DNA of 64,000 nt from an uncultured Lachnotalea sp. (GTDB lineage Bacteria > Bacillota > Clostridia > Lachnospirales > Lachnospiraceae), in NCBI GenBank assembly GCA_947066815.1, contig CAMSZT010000007.1, positions 1 to 64,000 on the forward strand. Direction: 5' to 3'. The position numbers were made by a program, and so were the translations under genes. How positions within the stretch are numbered: the first letter of the stretch is position 1; every line of letters begins with the position of its first letter. Below, piece after piece: positions 7,906 to 16,828 of this stretch. The notes below the pieces were generated by a model. It saw only the letters and a list, made by a program, of their open reading frames with translations. It searched no databases and had not been told where the DNA came from.

Positions 7906-9570
7906 TTATCGACTCTCCTGCCGCATCCTCTTCAGATTCCGCATCACCGGATTCTCCTTCCCGAAATAATCCTTCAAGCGGCAGTACTCCTGATAGAGCG
8001 TCTCATAGACGGCCACATTCTCCGGGATCGGCCGGTAGGACTCCTCCCGCATGCTGCTCATGGCCTCGGCGGCGTCGAAGATGGAATCATAGCCGCCCTT
8101 TTCGGAACCGGCGGCAACGGCGGCGTACATGGCTGCGCCCAGGGCCGCGGTCTGCTCGGAGGCGGAGACTTTGATCTCCCGGTTGGTGATGTCGGCGAAG
8201 ATCTGCATGAGCATGGAGTTCTTTTCCGCGATCCCGCCGCAGGCCCGAATCTCATTGACCGGAACGACGTGCTCGAAGGCCTCCATGATCAGGCGGGTTC
8301 CGAAACCGGTGGCTTCGATGAGGGTCCGGTAGATCTCCTCGGGGCGGGTAGCCAGCGTGCAGCCCACGAGCATGCCGGAGAGGTCCACGCTGACGAAGGG
8401 CGTTTTGTTTCCGTTCCACCAGTCCAGGGCCAGAAGGCCGCTCTCGCCGGGAGCCAGCTTTCCCGCCAGGCGGGTGAGGTATTCATGGATCCCGCAGCCC
8501 TCTGCTTTTGCGGTCTCCCTGTAGGAGGCGGGGACGCAGCTGTCCACGAACCAGCCGAAGATGTCGCCGACCCCGGCCAGACCGGATTCCAGGGCATAGT
8601 AACCGGGCATGATCCCGCCCTTCACGGCGCCGCAGACTCCCTCTCCGGAATAAGGGGTTTCACTGAGGGCGAGCTGCACGCTGGAGGTGCCGAGGATCAG
8701 CATCATCTGGCCGGGAGCCGAGATCCCGCAGCCGGGAAGCCCCACGTGGGAGTCGATGATGCTCGCGCCCACGGCTGTTCCGGGAAGGAGCCCCAGCTTT
8801 TCGGCCCAGGCTTTGTTCAGGGTGCCGATCTGGCCTCCCATGGGGCAGATGTCGGTGCCAAGCTTGTCCTCCACATAGGTTTCCAGTCTGGGGTCGAGGG
8901 CCTTCAGGAAATCACGGCCCGGATACCCTTCATCTTCCATCCACATGCCCTTGTAGCCGGCCATGCTGGCGGAGCGGCGGCGGGAACCGGTCAGCACGAA
9001 GGTCAGCCAGTCGCCGGCCTCCAGGATCTGGTCGGCCCGCTCATAGATTTCCGGGTCCTCCCGGAGGATCTGCAGGGCCTTGGGGAGCATGAGCTCGGAG
9101 GAGATCTTTCCGCCGTAGCGGGGCAGATCGATCTCTCCCCGTTTGGTGAGCAGGGCGTTGATCTCGTCGGCCTCCGGCTGGGCGGCATGATGCTTCCACA
9201 GCTTCACGTAAGCGTGGGGCCGGTCCTCGTATCCCGGCAGCAGGCAGAGGGGAGTCCCGTCCCGGTCGATGGGAAGGACGGTCGAGGCGGTAAAGTCGAT
9301 GGCGAGGCCGATGATGTCCTCGGGGGAAGCCTTCGCCTGGCGCACCGCCGCGGGGATCGTCTCCTCCAGTACATCCAGATAATCCTGCGGATGCTCCAAG
9401 GCCCAGTCCACGTCCAGACGGACGCCGCAGGGAAGCTCCCGGTCCATCACCGCGTGAGGATATTCCTTCACTGCCTGGGAGAGGATCACTCCGGTATCTG
9501 CCTCCACCACCACTGCGCGCCCGGAAAGGGTGCCGTAATCCAGTCCGATCACATATTTCTTTTCCTTCAT
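7906..9570 (-). CDS. araB: L-ribulokinase (FGGY family)
   Basis: 554 aa, the length of AraB. It phosphorylates L-ribulose to L-ribulose-5-phosphate in L-arabinose catabolism. N-terminal phosphate-binding loop GLDYGTLSGR (9-18), the FGGY signatures in the substrate domain (IDFTASTVLPIDRDGTPL; ILGTSSVQLAL; GGIAEKNSMLMQIFADI) and a C-terminal ATPase lobe are visible. No araA or araD gene is adjacent, so here it stands alone; use on ribulose or xylulose-type sugars is an alternative. The start has a good reverse-strand RBS (AGGAGG). Confidence 0.88.
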   Translation of the reverse strand: MKEKKYVIGLDYGTLSGRAVVVEADTGVILSQAVKEYPHAVMDRELPCGVRLDVDWALEHPQDYLDVLEETIPAAVRQAKASPEDIIGLAIDFTASTVLPIDRDGTPLCLLPGYEDRPHAYVKLWKHHAAQPEADEINALLTKRGEIDLPRYGGKISSELMLPKALQILREDPEIYERADQILEAGDWLTFVLTGSRRRSASMAGYKGMWMEDEGYPGRDFLKALDPRLETYVEDKLGTDICPMGGQIGTLNKAWAEKLGLLPGTAVGASIIDSHVGLPGCGISAPGQMMLILGTSSVQLALSETPYSGEGVCGAVKGGIMPGYYALESGLAGVGDIFGWFVDSCVPASYRETAKAEGCGIHEYLTRLAGKLAPGESGLLALDWWNGNKTPFVSVDLSGMLVGCTLATRPEEIYRTLIEATGFGTRLIMEAFEHVVPVNEIRACGGIAEKNSMLMQIFADITNREIKVSASEQTAALGAAMYAAVAAGSEKGGYDSIFDAAEAMSSMREESYRPIPENVAVYETLYQEYCRLKDYFGKENPVMRNLKRMRQESR

Positions 9571-9863
9571 TGTAAACCTCCTCCTGTTAAAAATATAGTC
9601 ACCTGAAAACGGAAACGACGTCGGTATGATCCTGGCAATAACTGACTAAGGAAACGCTGATTAGATCACCGTTTCCCTAATAATTATATTCGGGATTCGA
9701 ATTAAAGTCAACAAAAGGCCGCTTTCTTCCGGAAAGATGGAGCGCGGCGCCTGTATTGTCTGAAAAATATCTGCTTCTGATAGTGAAAGTTAGAATGAAG
9801 TGTGATATAGTATTTTGTAGAGGAAAACGCTGCTGCCAATCATAAAAGAAGGGGGTTTTACTT
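9571..9863. promoter_or_regulatory. Divergent control region of araB and ald
   Basis: 293 nt without a gene. GGAAACG and CGTTTCC form a dyad at about 9649-9675, a possible operator or hairpin in the araB leader. A TATAGT box near 9808 is a plausible -10 for ald. I see no riboswitch-like structure. Confidence 0.35.
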
Positions 9864-10973
9864 ATGGTGATCGGGGTACCGAGAGAGATCAAGAACAACG
9901 AGTTCCGGGTGGGGCTCACGCCCGGCGCGGCAAATGCCTATGTCCGGACGGGACATGCGGTGCTGGTGGAGGAGGGGGCGGGGCTTGGCTCCGGCTTTAC
10001 CGACCAGGAATACCTGGATGCCGGCGCGCAGATAGAGGCCGGTGCGGCGGCTGTGTGGGAGAAGGCCGATATGATCGTCAAGGTGAAGGAGCCGGTCGAA
10101 TGTGAGTACAGGTATTTTAAGAAGGGGCTGCTCTTGTATACCTATCTTCACTTGGCGGCCGACGCGCCGCTGACAAAGGCTCTGATGGACGCCGAGGTAA
10201 CGGCGGTTGCCTACGAGACGATCGTGGGGAGGAAGGGCGGTCTGCCCTGCCTGGCGCCCATGAGCGAGATTGCCGGGCGCATGGCCGTGCAGGAGGGGGC
10301 CAAGTACCTGGAGAAGACCTATGGCGGCCGGGGAGTGCTCTTAGCCGGCGTTCCCGGTGTGGAGAAGGGGAACGTGGTCGTCCTGGGCGGCGGCAACGTG
10401 GGGACCAACGCCTGCAAGATCGCCGTGGGCATGGGGGCCAACGTCACCGTGCTGGACGTGAACCTGGAGCGGCTCATCTACCTGGACGACATTTTTGACA
10501 AGCGCATCACCACCCTGTATTCCACGAGGGAGAATATCCGGAAGGCGGTGGCGGAGGCCGATCTGGTGGTCGGCTGCGTGCTGCTCCCCGGACGTGCCGC
10601 TCCCAAGCTTTTGTTAAAAGAGGATCTGGCTGTCATGAAGCCCGGCGCCGTTATCGTGGATGTGGCGGTGGACCAGGGCGGCTGCGTGGAGACGACCCAC
10701 GCCACCACCCACGACGATCCCGTCTTCGTGGTGGACGGCATTGTCCACTACTGTGTGGCCAATATGCCCGGGGCAGTCGCAAGGACCGCCACCCTGGCCC
10801 TGGGCAACGCCACCCTGCCCTACGGCCTGATGCTTGCGGAGAAAGGCGCGGCGGCCTGCAGGGAGGACAAGGGCCTTCTGGCCGGACTGAACTGCTATCA
10901 GGGCAAATGCACCTTCCCCGGCGTGGCCGAGGCCCTGGGGCTTTCCTACACCGATCCGGAGCAGATGTTCTGA
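9864..10973 (+). CDS. ald: Alanine dehydrogenase
   Basis: 369 aa, the usual length. It catalyses reversible NAD-dependent deamination of L-alanine to pyruvate and ammonia. Known active-site residues fall at the expected places: R15 (FRVGLTP), K75 (VKVKEP) and H96 (YTYLHLA); nucleotide motif VVVLGGGNVGTNA has its glycines at 175-180, and DVAVDQGG is present with the catalytic aspartate near 269. Start ATG follows GAAGGGGG. A strong terminator follows, so it is monocistronic. Confidence 0.95.
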   Translation: MVIGVPREIKNNEFRVGLTPGAANAYVRTGHAVLVEEGAGLGSGFTDQEYLDAGAQIEAGAAAVWEKADMIVKVKEPVECEYRYFKKGLLLYTYLHLAADAPLTKALMDAEVTAVAYETIVGRKGGLPCLAPMSEIAGRMAVQEGAKYLEKTYGGRGVLLAGVPGVEKGNVVVLGGGNVGTNACKIAVGMGANVTVLDVNLERLIYLDDIFDKRITTLYSTRENIRKAVAEADLVVGCVLLPGRAAPKLLLKEDLAVMKPGAVIVDVAVDQGGCVETTHATTHDDPVFVVDGIVHYCVANMPGAVARTATLALGNATLPYGLMLAEKGAAACREDKGLLAGLNCYQGKCTFPGVAEALGLSYTDPEQMF

Positions 10974-11008
10974 GACCTGCAGCCGGCGGAAAAACGTTTC
11001 AATGAGTT

Positions 11009-11058
11009 ATCGTCTGTCATTTTGTAATCATATCACAAAATGACAGACGATTTTTGTT
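11009..11058 (+). terminator. Rho-independent terminator after ald
   Basis: A perfect 17-bp stem, ATCGTCTGTCATTTTGT (11009-11025) and ACAAAATGACAGACGAT (11035-11051), followed by TTTTTGTT. Confidence 0.9.
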
Positions 11059-11179
11059 GCGGCGGATAATGTGGTGCAGAGGAGAACATGGTAGAGTGGG
11101 GGATAAGGAGGTATCGGAAGGCCGGCTGAGGGGCCGGCAGAGAACTGTCATAAAACAAAAAGAAGAGGAGGACGGATTG

Positions 11180-11658
11180 ATGAAGAAGTGGATGGTACTG
11201 GTCCTGGCGGCGGCAATGGTCTGCTCCCTGGCAGCCTGCGGAGGGGACAAGAAGGAGGAGACAAAGGCACCGGATACGAAGGCTCCGGAGACGAATCCAG
11301 TGAGGCTTACCAGAATCTCTACAACAGCGATCTGGTGGAGCAGGCGAAGACGCTCTGGCGGGAGGAGTACAACACCCGCGATGTGGCCGGGATGGCTTAC
11401 CGGGGTTTCCGGAACATGTCCTGCAATAAGGCCATCAACAGCGTGGAGGATCTGAAGGGCGTGAAGCTCCGCCTCAACGACAACCAGCTCTGGAGCGAAA
11501 GCTGGTCCACCCTGGGGGCGACCCCTGTGCCTATCGCCCTGGGCGAGCTTTACACCTCCATCCAGAATGGCGCGGCAGACGCCTCGGAGGGGCCCTGGGA
11601 GCAGATGAAGTCCATCAATCTGGAGGAGGTCCAGGCGATCATGGCAGGACAGCAGTAA
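11180..11658 (+). pseudogene. Broken TRAP transporter substrate-binding protein (DctP-like)
   Basis: The 5' end encodes a normal lipoprotein signal (MKKWMVLVLAAAMVCSLAACG) and a Lys/Pro/Thr-rich linker, then the frame changes near 11300. The remaining part reads EAYQNLYNSDLVEQAKTL... and SVEDLKGVKLRLNDNQLW...ALGELYTSIQNGAADASEGPWEQM, the ligand-binding middle of a DctP/SiaP-family protein. It ends at about 150 codons against about 330 normally, so both a large internal segment and the C-terminus are missing. RBS AGAGGAGG is intact. First gene of a decayed sugar-acid locus. Confidence 0.85.
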
Positions 11659-11741
11659 GACGGACGGGTCAGGCCGGAGAGACGGATCGGCCTGCGGGGA
11701 GGGTGCCTGTCCGGGGAAATGCCTGGCGGGACGCCCTCCCC

Positions 11742-11886
11742 GGCATTTTCGGAGAGGGGGAGATCTCCTTCGGCCGCCTGGTGAAGGCGCTGATCCCCTG
11801 GTTTATCCTTTTGATCGTATCGCTGCTCATCATCACGCTGGTCCCGGCCACCTGCACCTGGCTGCCGTCGACCATGGGGCTGGGAC
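11742..11886 (+). pseudogene. Remnant of TRAP transporter large permease (DctM C-terminus)
   Basis: A reading frame encodes GEISFGRLVKALIPWFILLI and a hydrophobic continuation ending TCTWLPSTMGL. This matches the last transmembrane helix and tail of DctM/YiaN-type permeases. The small permease gene and about 90% of dctM are gone. It runs directly into the dehydrogenase remnant, so the junction is a deletion endpoint. Confidence 0.7.
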
Positions 11887-12288
11887 CGGGAGGGGAAGGT
11901 GACCATCGACCCGGCGGAGATCGAGAAAACGAGACGGGTGCTCCCCATCGGTTACTGGAAGGGCTCCGGCATGTCCATCGCCCTGGATCTGGCGGCGGCC
12001 GTGCTGTCCGGGAGGAATTCCGTGACCGACATTGGCCGGAACTATACGGAGGAGGTGGGCCTCTCTCAGGTGCTGATCGCCATCGACCCGGCCTGTGTGA
12101 ACACGGAGGCGCTGACCGATCAGATCATCGGTATGGTGGTGGAGGATATCAAGGCGTCCACCCCGGAGCAGGAGGGCGGGACCATCTATTACCCCGGTGA
12201 GATCGAGCTCAATACCAGAGAGGACCATATGAAGAACGGGATCCCGGTGCTGGAAGAGGTGTGGGAAAAGATTCAGGCGCTTCTGTAG
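11887..12288 (+). pseudogene. C-terminal remnant of YiaK-like 2,3-diketo-L-gulonate reductase
   Basis: About 130 codons match the C-terminal third of the LDH2/MDH2 oxidoreductase family, with EIEKTRRVLPIGYWKGSGMS closely resembling YiaK; full-length enzymes are about 330 aa. The N-terminal two-thirds, with the catalytic residues, are absent and no RBS precedes the fragment. The pairing of YiaK-like reductase with a TRAP system recalls the yiaKLMNO arrangement of E. coli. Confidence 0.8.
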
Positions 12289-12332
12289 GGACGGTGCTGC
12301 GGGCGAAAGGAGCCTGAAGGGAAAGGATACGG

Positions 12333-12988
12333 ATGAAGATTGGATTTGAAAAGCTGAAAGCCTGCGCGGCGGAGATATTCGAGAAGGCAGGCGTGCCGGA
12401 GGGGGAGGCGCGGAGAAGCAGATTGGGAACAACCTCCTGGCAATCTGTGTGCCGGCGGGGGAAGCACTTCCCATAACACTGGATATGGCGCGGAGCGTGG
12501 TGGCCTTTGGCAAGATCGCCAACATGAAGCGGCAGGGGCTTAAGGAGGTGCCGGCCGGCTGGGCGCTGGACGAGAACGGCGATCCGACCACGGACATCGA
12601 CCGGGTCTATTCGGTCATGCCTCTGGGCGGTTATAAGGGCTTCGGCCTCTCCCTGATGGTGGACGTCATCAGCGGTCTGTTAATCGGAGGCGGTACCGGC
12701 GTGCGGGCAAATCCGGACCAGATGGGGCCCGCCCACACCTTCATGGCCATCGATCCGGGGGCTTTTGGCGATCCGGAGGGATTCCGGGCCAGGGTGGACG
12801 CCCGGGTAGCCGGATTCAAATCCTGCAGAAGATCCGCCCATTCCACCGGGATCTATATGCCGGGCGAGCTGGAGGAGCTCTGCTGTGAAAGATCAGGGGA
12901 AGCGGCAGACATCATCCCGGAGATCGTGGAGGACTTAAATACACTGGCAAAGGAGATGGGACGGGAGGTCCGGCTCCGGGAGGGATAA
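12333..12988 (+). pseudogene. Internally deleted LDH2-family (malate/lactate/ureidoglycolate) dehydrogenase
   Basis: A correct N-terminus (MKIGFEKLKACAAEIFEKAG, start 12333) breaks off after about 30 codons; from about 12420 a different frame gives the C-terminal half, NNLLAICVPAGEALPITLDM ... VMPLGGYKGFGLSLMVDVIS. The roughly 120 residues with the catalytic centre are missing and the two parts are out of frame. It is a second LDH2-type enzyme beside the YiaK-like fragment. Confidence 0.82.
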
Positions 12989-12991
12989 AGT

Positions 12992-13539
12992 ATGTACAGA
13001 AATGATCAGACGGAACGAGAACAGGAGCTTTTGGAGGCACTGAAGGCTTTCTTAACAGGCTGGGGTTTGTGGACCTTTATAAGGCCATTGAAAAGACGCC
13101 GAAGCCGGTGATCGTGGCGATGAAGCAGGACTTCCCGGAGGAGATCAAACGGAAGAACGGACTCTGCGGAGGGAATATGATGACGGCCTTTAAATCCTTA
13201 GGCGTCATCGGCGTGATCTCCGACGGCCCCTCCAGGGATCTGGACGAGGTGCGCCCCATGGGCCTGCAGTATATGCTGACCGGCGTGTGCGCGGGTCACG
13301 GGGATTTTAACATCCATGCCATAAATACCCCGGTGGATATCTGCGGCATGGAGGTGATGCCCGGTGAGATCGTCCATATGGACGAGAACGGCGCAGTGAA
13401 GTTCCCGGCCGGATATCTGGAGGAGGTCGTGGGGCGGTGCGGCTGCCTGGCCGCCCATGAGGCAGGGAAGCAGAAGCTGCTCTCGGAGCATCACGACGCG
13501 GAGACTCTGGCGAGGATCCTGAGTGATAATTACGAGTAG
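12992..13539 (+). pseudogene. Broken RraA-family protein (4-hydroxy-4-methyl-2-oxoglutarate aldolase-like)
   Basis: The ATG at 12992 opens a short N-terminus (MYRNDQTEREQELLEALKAF), then the frame shifts near 13060. The rest reads as an RraA/HMG-aldolase fold: GGNMMTAFKSLGVIGVISDG, then SRDLDEV and VDICGMEVMPGEIVHMDENG, ending at 13539. RraA-like aldolases cleave or decarboxylate short branched oxoacids. About 20-40 residues near the N-terminus seem lost. It starts 3 nt after the previous remnant's stop, preserving the original operon order. Confidence 0.8.
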
Positions 13540-13604
13540 AAAACAGAAACGGATGCAGAAGGATTTCCGGGTACCGGGAGATATTTTCCGGTATCCGGAA
13601 ATTT

Positions 13605-14721
13605 TTAAGAAAGCTGTTTCAGATAATAACACAGATAATTGACAAGCTCCCGGTCCCTGGAATTCTGCATGGGATTTAATCCGAGCTGGTTTTTGATCTT
13701 GCCCAGCCGGAAGGCCGGGGTATTTTTGTGGATGAAGAGACGCTTGCTGCTCTCCTGCATGCTGTAATTGTTTTCGTAGAGAGCACCGATGTGCTCGGTG
13801 TACATCCGCTTGAATTCGTCGGTGAATTGGCCGGCAAAGACATCGAATACCTTGTGGAGCTCCAGGAATGGGAGATGGTTTTTCAGATATTCGTCCAGAT
13901 GGTCGTAGAAAAACACGCAGGTCTTCGAGGTGGAGACGGAACCCTCCATCCAGAGGCAGTGCTGGCAGCTGAACCGGTAGTGGTCCATGCTGGACTGGAG
14001 GGAGCCCACATAGATCCTGCAGTCGATCTCGTTTTCGGCCGCATAGCGGAGAAAACGGCTGAGATAGTCGCCGATCACGAATTTATAATTTTCAAAAAAA
14101 CCTTCGACCGGTTCCGAGTAGGTCTTGAAGATCAGGAGCCTGCTGTCCCGGCCGGTCACAAAAATATCTTCCCGGCTGCATCCGGCTCCGTTCGCTCATT
14201 TCCCGGGGGTCGATATTTTCTTCAAAGGAGATCAGGATGGGGATCCGGGTCAGGCTGGAATATCCCAGGGCCTGGGCCATGTTTACGAGCTCCCGTCTGT
14301 TTATGTCCTCGCAGAGAAGGCAGTTGATAAAGTGCTCCTTGTCGGAGCGCCTTTTTAACGCGTCCTCACGCTGATTTTCGTACTCCAGCATGGTCTCCAC
14401 CATTTTTTTGATGATCAGGGCGATGGGGCGGAGGCTTTCCGCATTTTCTCCCGTGATGCCGAGGACGCCGATGGTACTCCGCTTATATTCCAGTGCCATA
14501 TTGATGCCGGCCTTGGTGCCGGGATAAGTATCCTCGGCCTCCACCTCCTTTACCTCCAGCTTTTTTTGGACGATCTCAAAAGCGATCTCGTGGAAGGTGC
14601 CGACGCGGCTTTTATCCCTGCTGGCCACGATGATTCCGCGCTCATCCATGATGTTGATGTTGTAGCCGGTACATTCTGTGAGCCGGTCTATGATCTTTTC
14701 AGACAGTTCCACATTCAGCAT
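13605..14721 (-). pseudogene. Frameshifted CdaR/SdaR-type sugar-diacid regulator
   Basis: Two overlapping reverse-strand frames (14721-14092 and 14159-13605) join into one CdaR-like protein of about 370 aa. The N-terminal half carries the diacid-recognition domain (TGYNINIMDERGIIVASRDKSRVGTFHE; GVLGITGE); the C-terminal half carries the PucR-type helix-turn-helix (SKRLFIHKNTPAFRLGKIKN). A single-base loss near 14160, in the stretch reading RMQPG then EDIFVTGRD, separates them. RBS AGGAGG is intact. In E. coli CdaR activates glucarate/galactarate/glycerate genes, fitting the remnants on both sides. Confidence 0.85.
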
Positions 14722-15121
14722 ATGCAGGTCCTCCTTCCGGTGTCATCTTCCGGTGCCGCCCATAGAACTCAAAGAATTTGTTTGGCATATCTTGCGTATC
14801 AATTCTTTTGTTCTTATTGCAATCTTTTCCATCAGCACTGGTTTTCGATACTTTGTTTGTGTAAAATCCTTAGTCTTTGAAAGGTCTGTTTCATCATAAC
14901 ACAGAAAAAATTACCGAGAATTGTGCTGACAACTAAAAATACGGGGCATTTTTGTTCATAGGCACAATATGCCGGCAGACCCGGGTGGCCGATTTCTGCA
15001 CTGCATTATGAAAATGCAGGTTTTGTGTTTCCGACACAGAATCTGCGTTTTTATTTGGAGCCACATCCGGTGAATCTTCCTTCGGCAGATAGTACCATTA
15101 AAGAAAAAGGATATAGAGCGT
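14722..15121. other. Intergenic region between the CdaR pseudogene and the glycerate kinase remnant
   Basis: 400 nt, A+T-richer than its neighbours, presumably the former divergent control region. I see no strong promoter, riboswitch or repeat. An open frame from 14962 to 15153 lacks a start codon and a recognisable product. Confidence 0.4.
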
Positions 15122-15207
15122 ATGAAGATCATACTGGCACCAGATTCGTTTAAGGGCTCCCTGACACAGCAGCAGGTCATCGAGGGGCTGGAAAAAGCGG
15201 CAAAAAG
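15122..15207 (+). pseudogene. N-terminal stub of glycerate kinase
   Basis: The ATG at 15122 encodes MKIILAPDSFKGSLTQQQVI followed by EGLEKA, the unmistakable start of GarK/GlxK-type glycerate 2-kinases (about 375 aa). After about 28 codons it runs into the RBS of the next gene, so over 90% of the gene is deleted. Confidence 0.85.
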
Positions 15208-15217
15208 GAGAAGATGC

Positions 15218-15728
15218 ATGAAGATTGTTGTATTGGATGGTTGGAAAATCCCGGCGATTTGAGCTGGGGCCCCCTGGAGGAGCTGGGGGAGTTAAAGGTT
15301 TATGAGCGGACGCCGGAGACGGAGACCGCGCGGCGGATCGGGGATGCGGAGCTTGTGATCACCAACAAGACGCCGGTGACGGCGGCGGTCATGGAGGCCT
15401 GCCCGAACATCCGTTATATCGGGGTCCTGGCCACCGGTTATAATGTGATCGATACGGAGGAGGCAAAGCGGAGGGGGATCCCCGTGACCAACATCCCTAC
15501 CTACGGCACGGACGCGCTGGTCCGCAGAAAGGTGTATGCGGCGGGGCTGGATGTGGTGTCCACGGAGCCGATCCGGGGAGACAATCCGCTCCTTGCGGCC
15601 CCCAACTGCTTTATCACCCCCACATTTCCTGGGCGCCCAGGGAATCCAGACAGCGGCTTATGGATATCGCCGTGGAAAATGTCCGGGCATTCCTCCGGGG
15701 CGAGCCGGTCAATGTGGTAAATCCGTAA
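15218..15728 (+). pseudogene. Broken D-glycerate / 2-hydroxyacid dehydrogenase (HprA-like)
   Basis: The start at 15218 (MKIVVLDGW, RBS AAGGAG) needs a frame change near 15245 to reach ENPGDLSW. The N-terminal domain continues through PNIRYIGVLATGYNVID and IPVTNIPTYGTDAL, then jumps directly to the C-terminal AGLDVVSTEPI; about 150 residues including the NAD-binding domain are missing. A second one-base loss in a C-run near 15620 disrupts the expected ending HISWAPRE...NVVNP. So there are two frameshifts and one internal deletion. Confidence 0.88.
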
Positions 15729-15747
15729 AAAGAAAGGAGAGGAAGCA

Positions 15748-16009
15748 ATGGCAGATCAAGCGTTGATCCGAAAGACGTTTGAGGAGGGGAGGGGCGTGTT
15801 CCGCCTGTACCCGACCTTTGTGCCGAGGCGGTTCGGCAAGGCGGGGCACCGGTTAAAGCTCCATCCGGACGACTACCATGCGCCGGCCTCCTGGCTGACC
15901 TGTGAGCCCCAGTGGAACTCGGACGTGAATTCCGTCCAGGAGAACGTGGTCTCCGGGGAGATTTATCCCAGGGACATGATGGTGGAGGAGTGCCCGGAGG
16001 AGGATGTGG
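15748..16009 (+). pseudogene. Internally deleted cupin / sugar isomerase-like gene
   Basis: Starting at 15748 with a good RBS, the frame reads RGVFRLYPTFVPRRFGKAGH and LKLHPDDYHA, then skips to LTCEPQWNSDVNSVQENVV and stops resembling the family at EECPEED. I recognise the two blocks as parts of a clostridial cupin protein related to class I mannose-6-phosphate isomerases, normally several hundred residues; most of the cupin core is missing. The frame runs on into an unrelated aldolase tail, forming an accidental in-frame fusion. Confidence 0.6.
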
Positions 16010-16203
16010 ACATGTTTATCATGGGGCCCTGCGATTTTTCCGGCGCCTACGACTATGAGAACATCAGGATGTGGATCGACAAGGGGGTCAGCATGATCTC
16101 TGTGGGCAGCGAGCCGGCGTTTATGATCGACGGCTCCATGACAGCCCTCGGAAACATGCGCAGGGCCTGTGAAGATTCCAGGGCCGGAAACGCGTCCCTA
16201 TAG
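16003..16203 (+). pseudogene. C-terminal remnant of HpcH/HpaI-type aldolase (GarL-like)
   Basis: VDMFIMGPCDFSGAYDYENI and MISVGSEPAFMIDGSM resemble the C-terminal part of class II 2-oxoacid aldolases (2-dehydro-3-deoxyglucarate aldolase group). Only about 65 codons remain, fused in frame behind the cupin remnant. GarL-type aldolase, glycerate kinase and a CdaR regulator together point to a former sugar-diacid or glycerate pathway. Confidence 0.65.
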
Positions 16204-16249
16204 GGCGGAAATCACCACTGCCGGTTTAACCGGTGGTGGTGATTTCCGC
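16203..16249. terminator. Bidirectional terminator-like hairpin
   Basis: GGCGGAAATCACCAC...CCGGT and its complement ACCGG...GTGGTGATTTCCGCC form a long stem around TTA at about 16204-16249. It lies between the convergent aldolase remnant and phosphoesterase and contains the latter's stop codon. Confidence 0.7.
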
Positions 16250-16828
16250 CACATACCGCTCAAAGACATTGACGACGGTCGTGTTCCCCAGGCTCTGGCT
16301 CCTCGGCGAACCCATCCCGTAATTCAGATGGACATGGCCGTAGAACATGAGCTGTGGCTCATATTTTTCGATCAGTCTGCGAAATGCTTTGAAGCCGGTG
16401 TGGACCAGGTTGTCGTGGTCGCCCAGCTGCCAGGCGGGGGCGTGGGTCACCAGCACGTCAAAGCCCCGGTGGAGGGCGAGCTTCAGCCGGAGCTTTCTCA
16501 CCCGGCAGTCCATCTGCCGCTGGGTAAACTGCCAGGCTCCCGGCTTATAGCGCATAGAGCCGCCGAGGCCCAGGAAGCGGACCCCCTGATATTCGTAGAT
16601 CTTGTCCTCGATGCAGATACAGCCCTCGGGAGGGATTTTTTCGTAACGGTCGTCGTGATTGCCGTGGACGTAGAGCACGGGGCCGTGGAAAAAGGTGGCC
16701 AGGAAGGACAGGTAGCGGGGATCTAAGTCCCCGCAGGAGACGATCACGTCGATGCCCTCCAGATATTCCGGTTTGAAATAGTCCCAGAGGGCCTTGGACT
16801 CCACGTCGGAGAGCGCAAGTATTTTCAT
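16226..16828 (-). CDS. Metallophosphoesterase (calcineurin-like)
   Basis: About 200 aa. Binuclear metal motifs are VSCGDLDPRYL (GDxxD-like), VHGNHDD (GNHD), VTHAP and YGHVHLNYG (GHxH). The start at 16828 overlaps the last codons of the upstream ParB/BMP fusion gene by 4 nt (ATGA), so the two are translationally coupled. It resembles small cytosolic phosphodiesterases of the YmdB/YfcE-like superfamily; the substrate is unknown. Confidence 0.85.
   Translation of the reverse strand: MKILALSDVESKALWDYFKPEYLEGIDVIVSCGDLDPRYLSFLATFFHGPVLYVHGNHDDRYEKIPPEGCICIEDKIYEYQGVRFLGLGGSMRYKPGAWQFTQRQMDCRVRKLRLKLALHRGFDVLVTHAPAWQLGDHDNLVHTGFKAFRRLIEKYEPQLMFYGHVHLNYGMGSPRSQSLGNTTVVNVFERYVAEITTTG

Noticed and set aside
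7855..9606. 583-codon open frame on the + strand opposite araB
   Set aside because: Mirror of a high-G+C gene: its peptide is His/Gly/Asp-rich without motifs, while the reverse strand encodes a complete FGGY kinase.
14962..15153. 63-codon open frame before the glycerate kinase stub
   Set aside because: No start codon and no recognisable family; could be another relic but cannot be supported.
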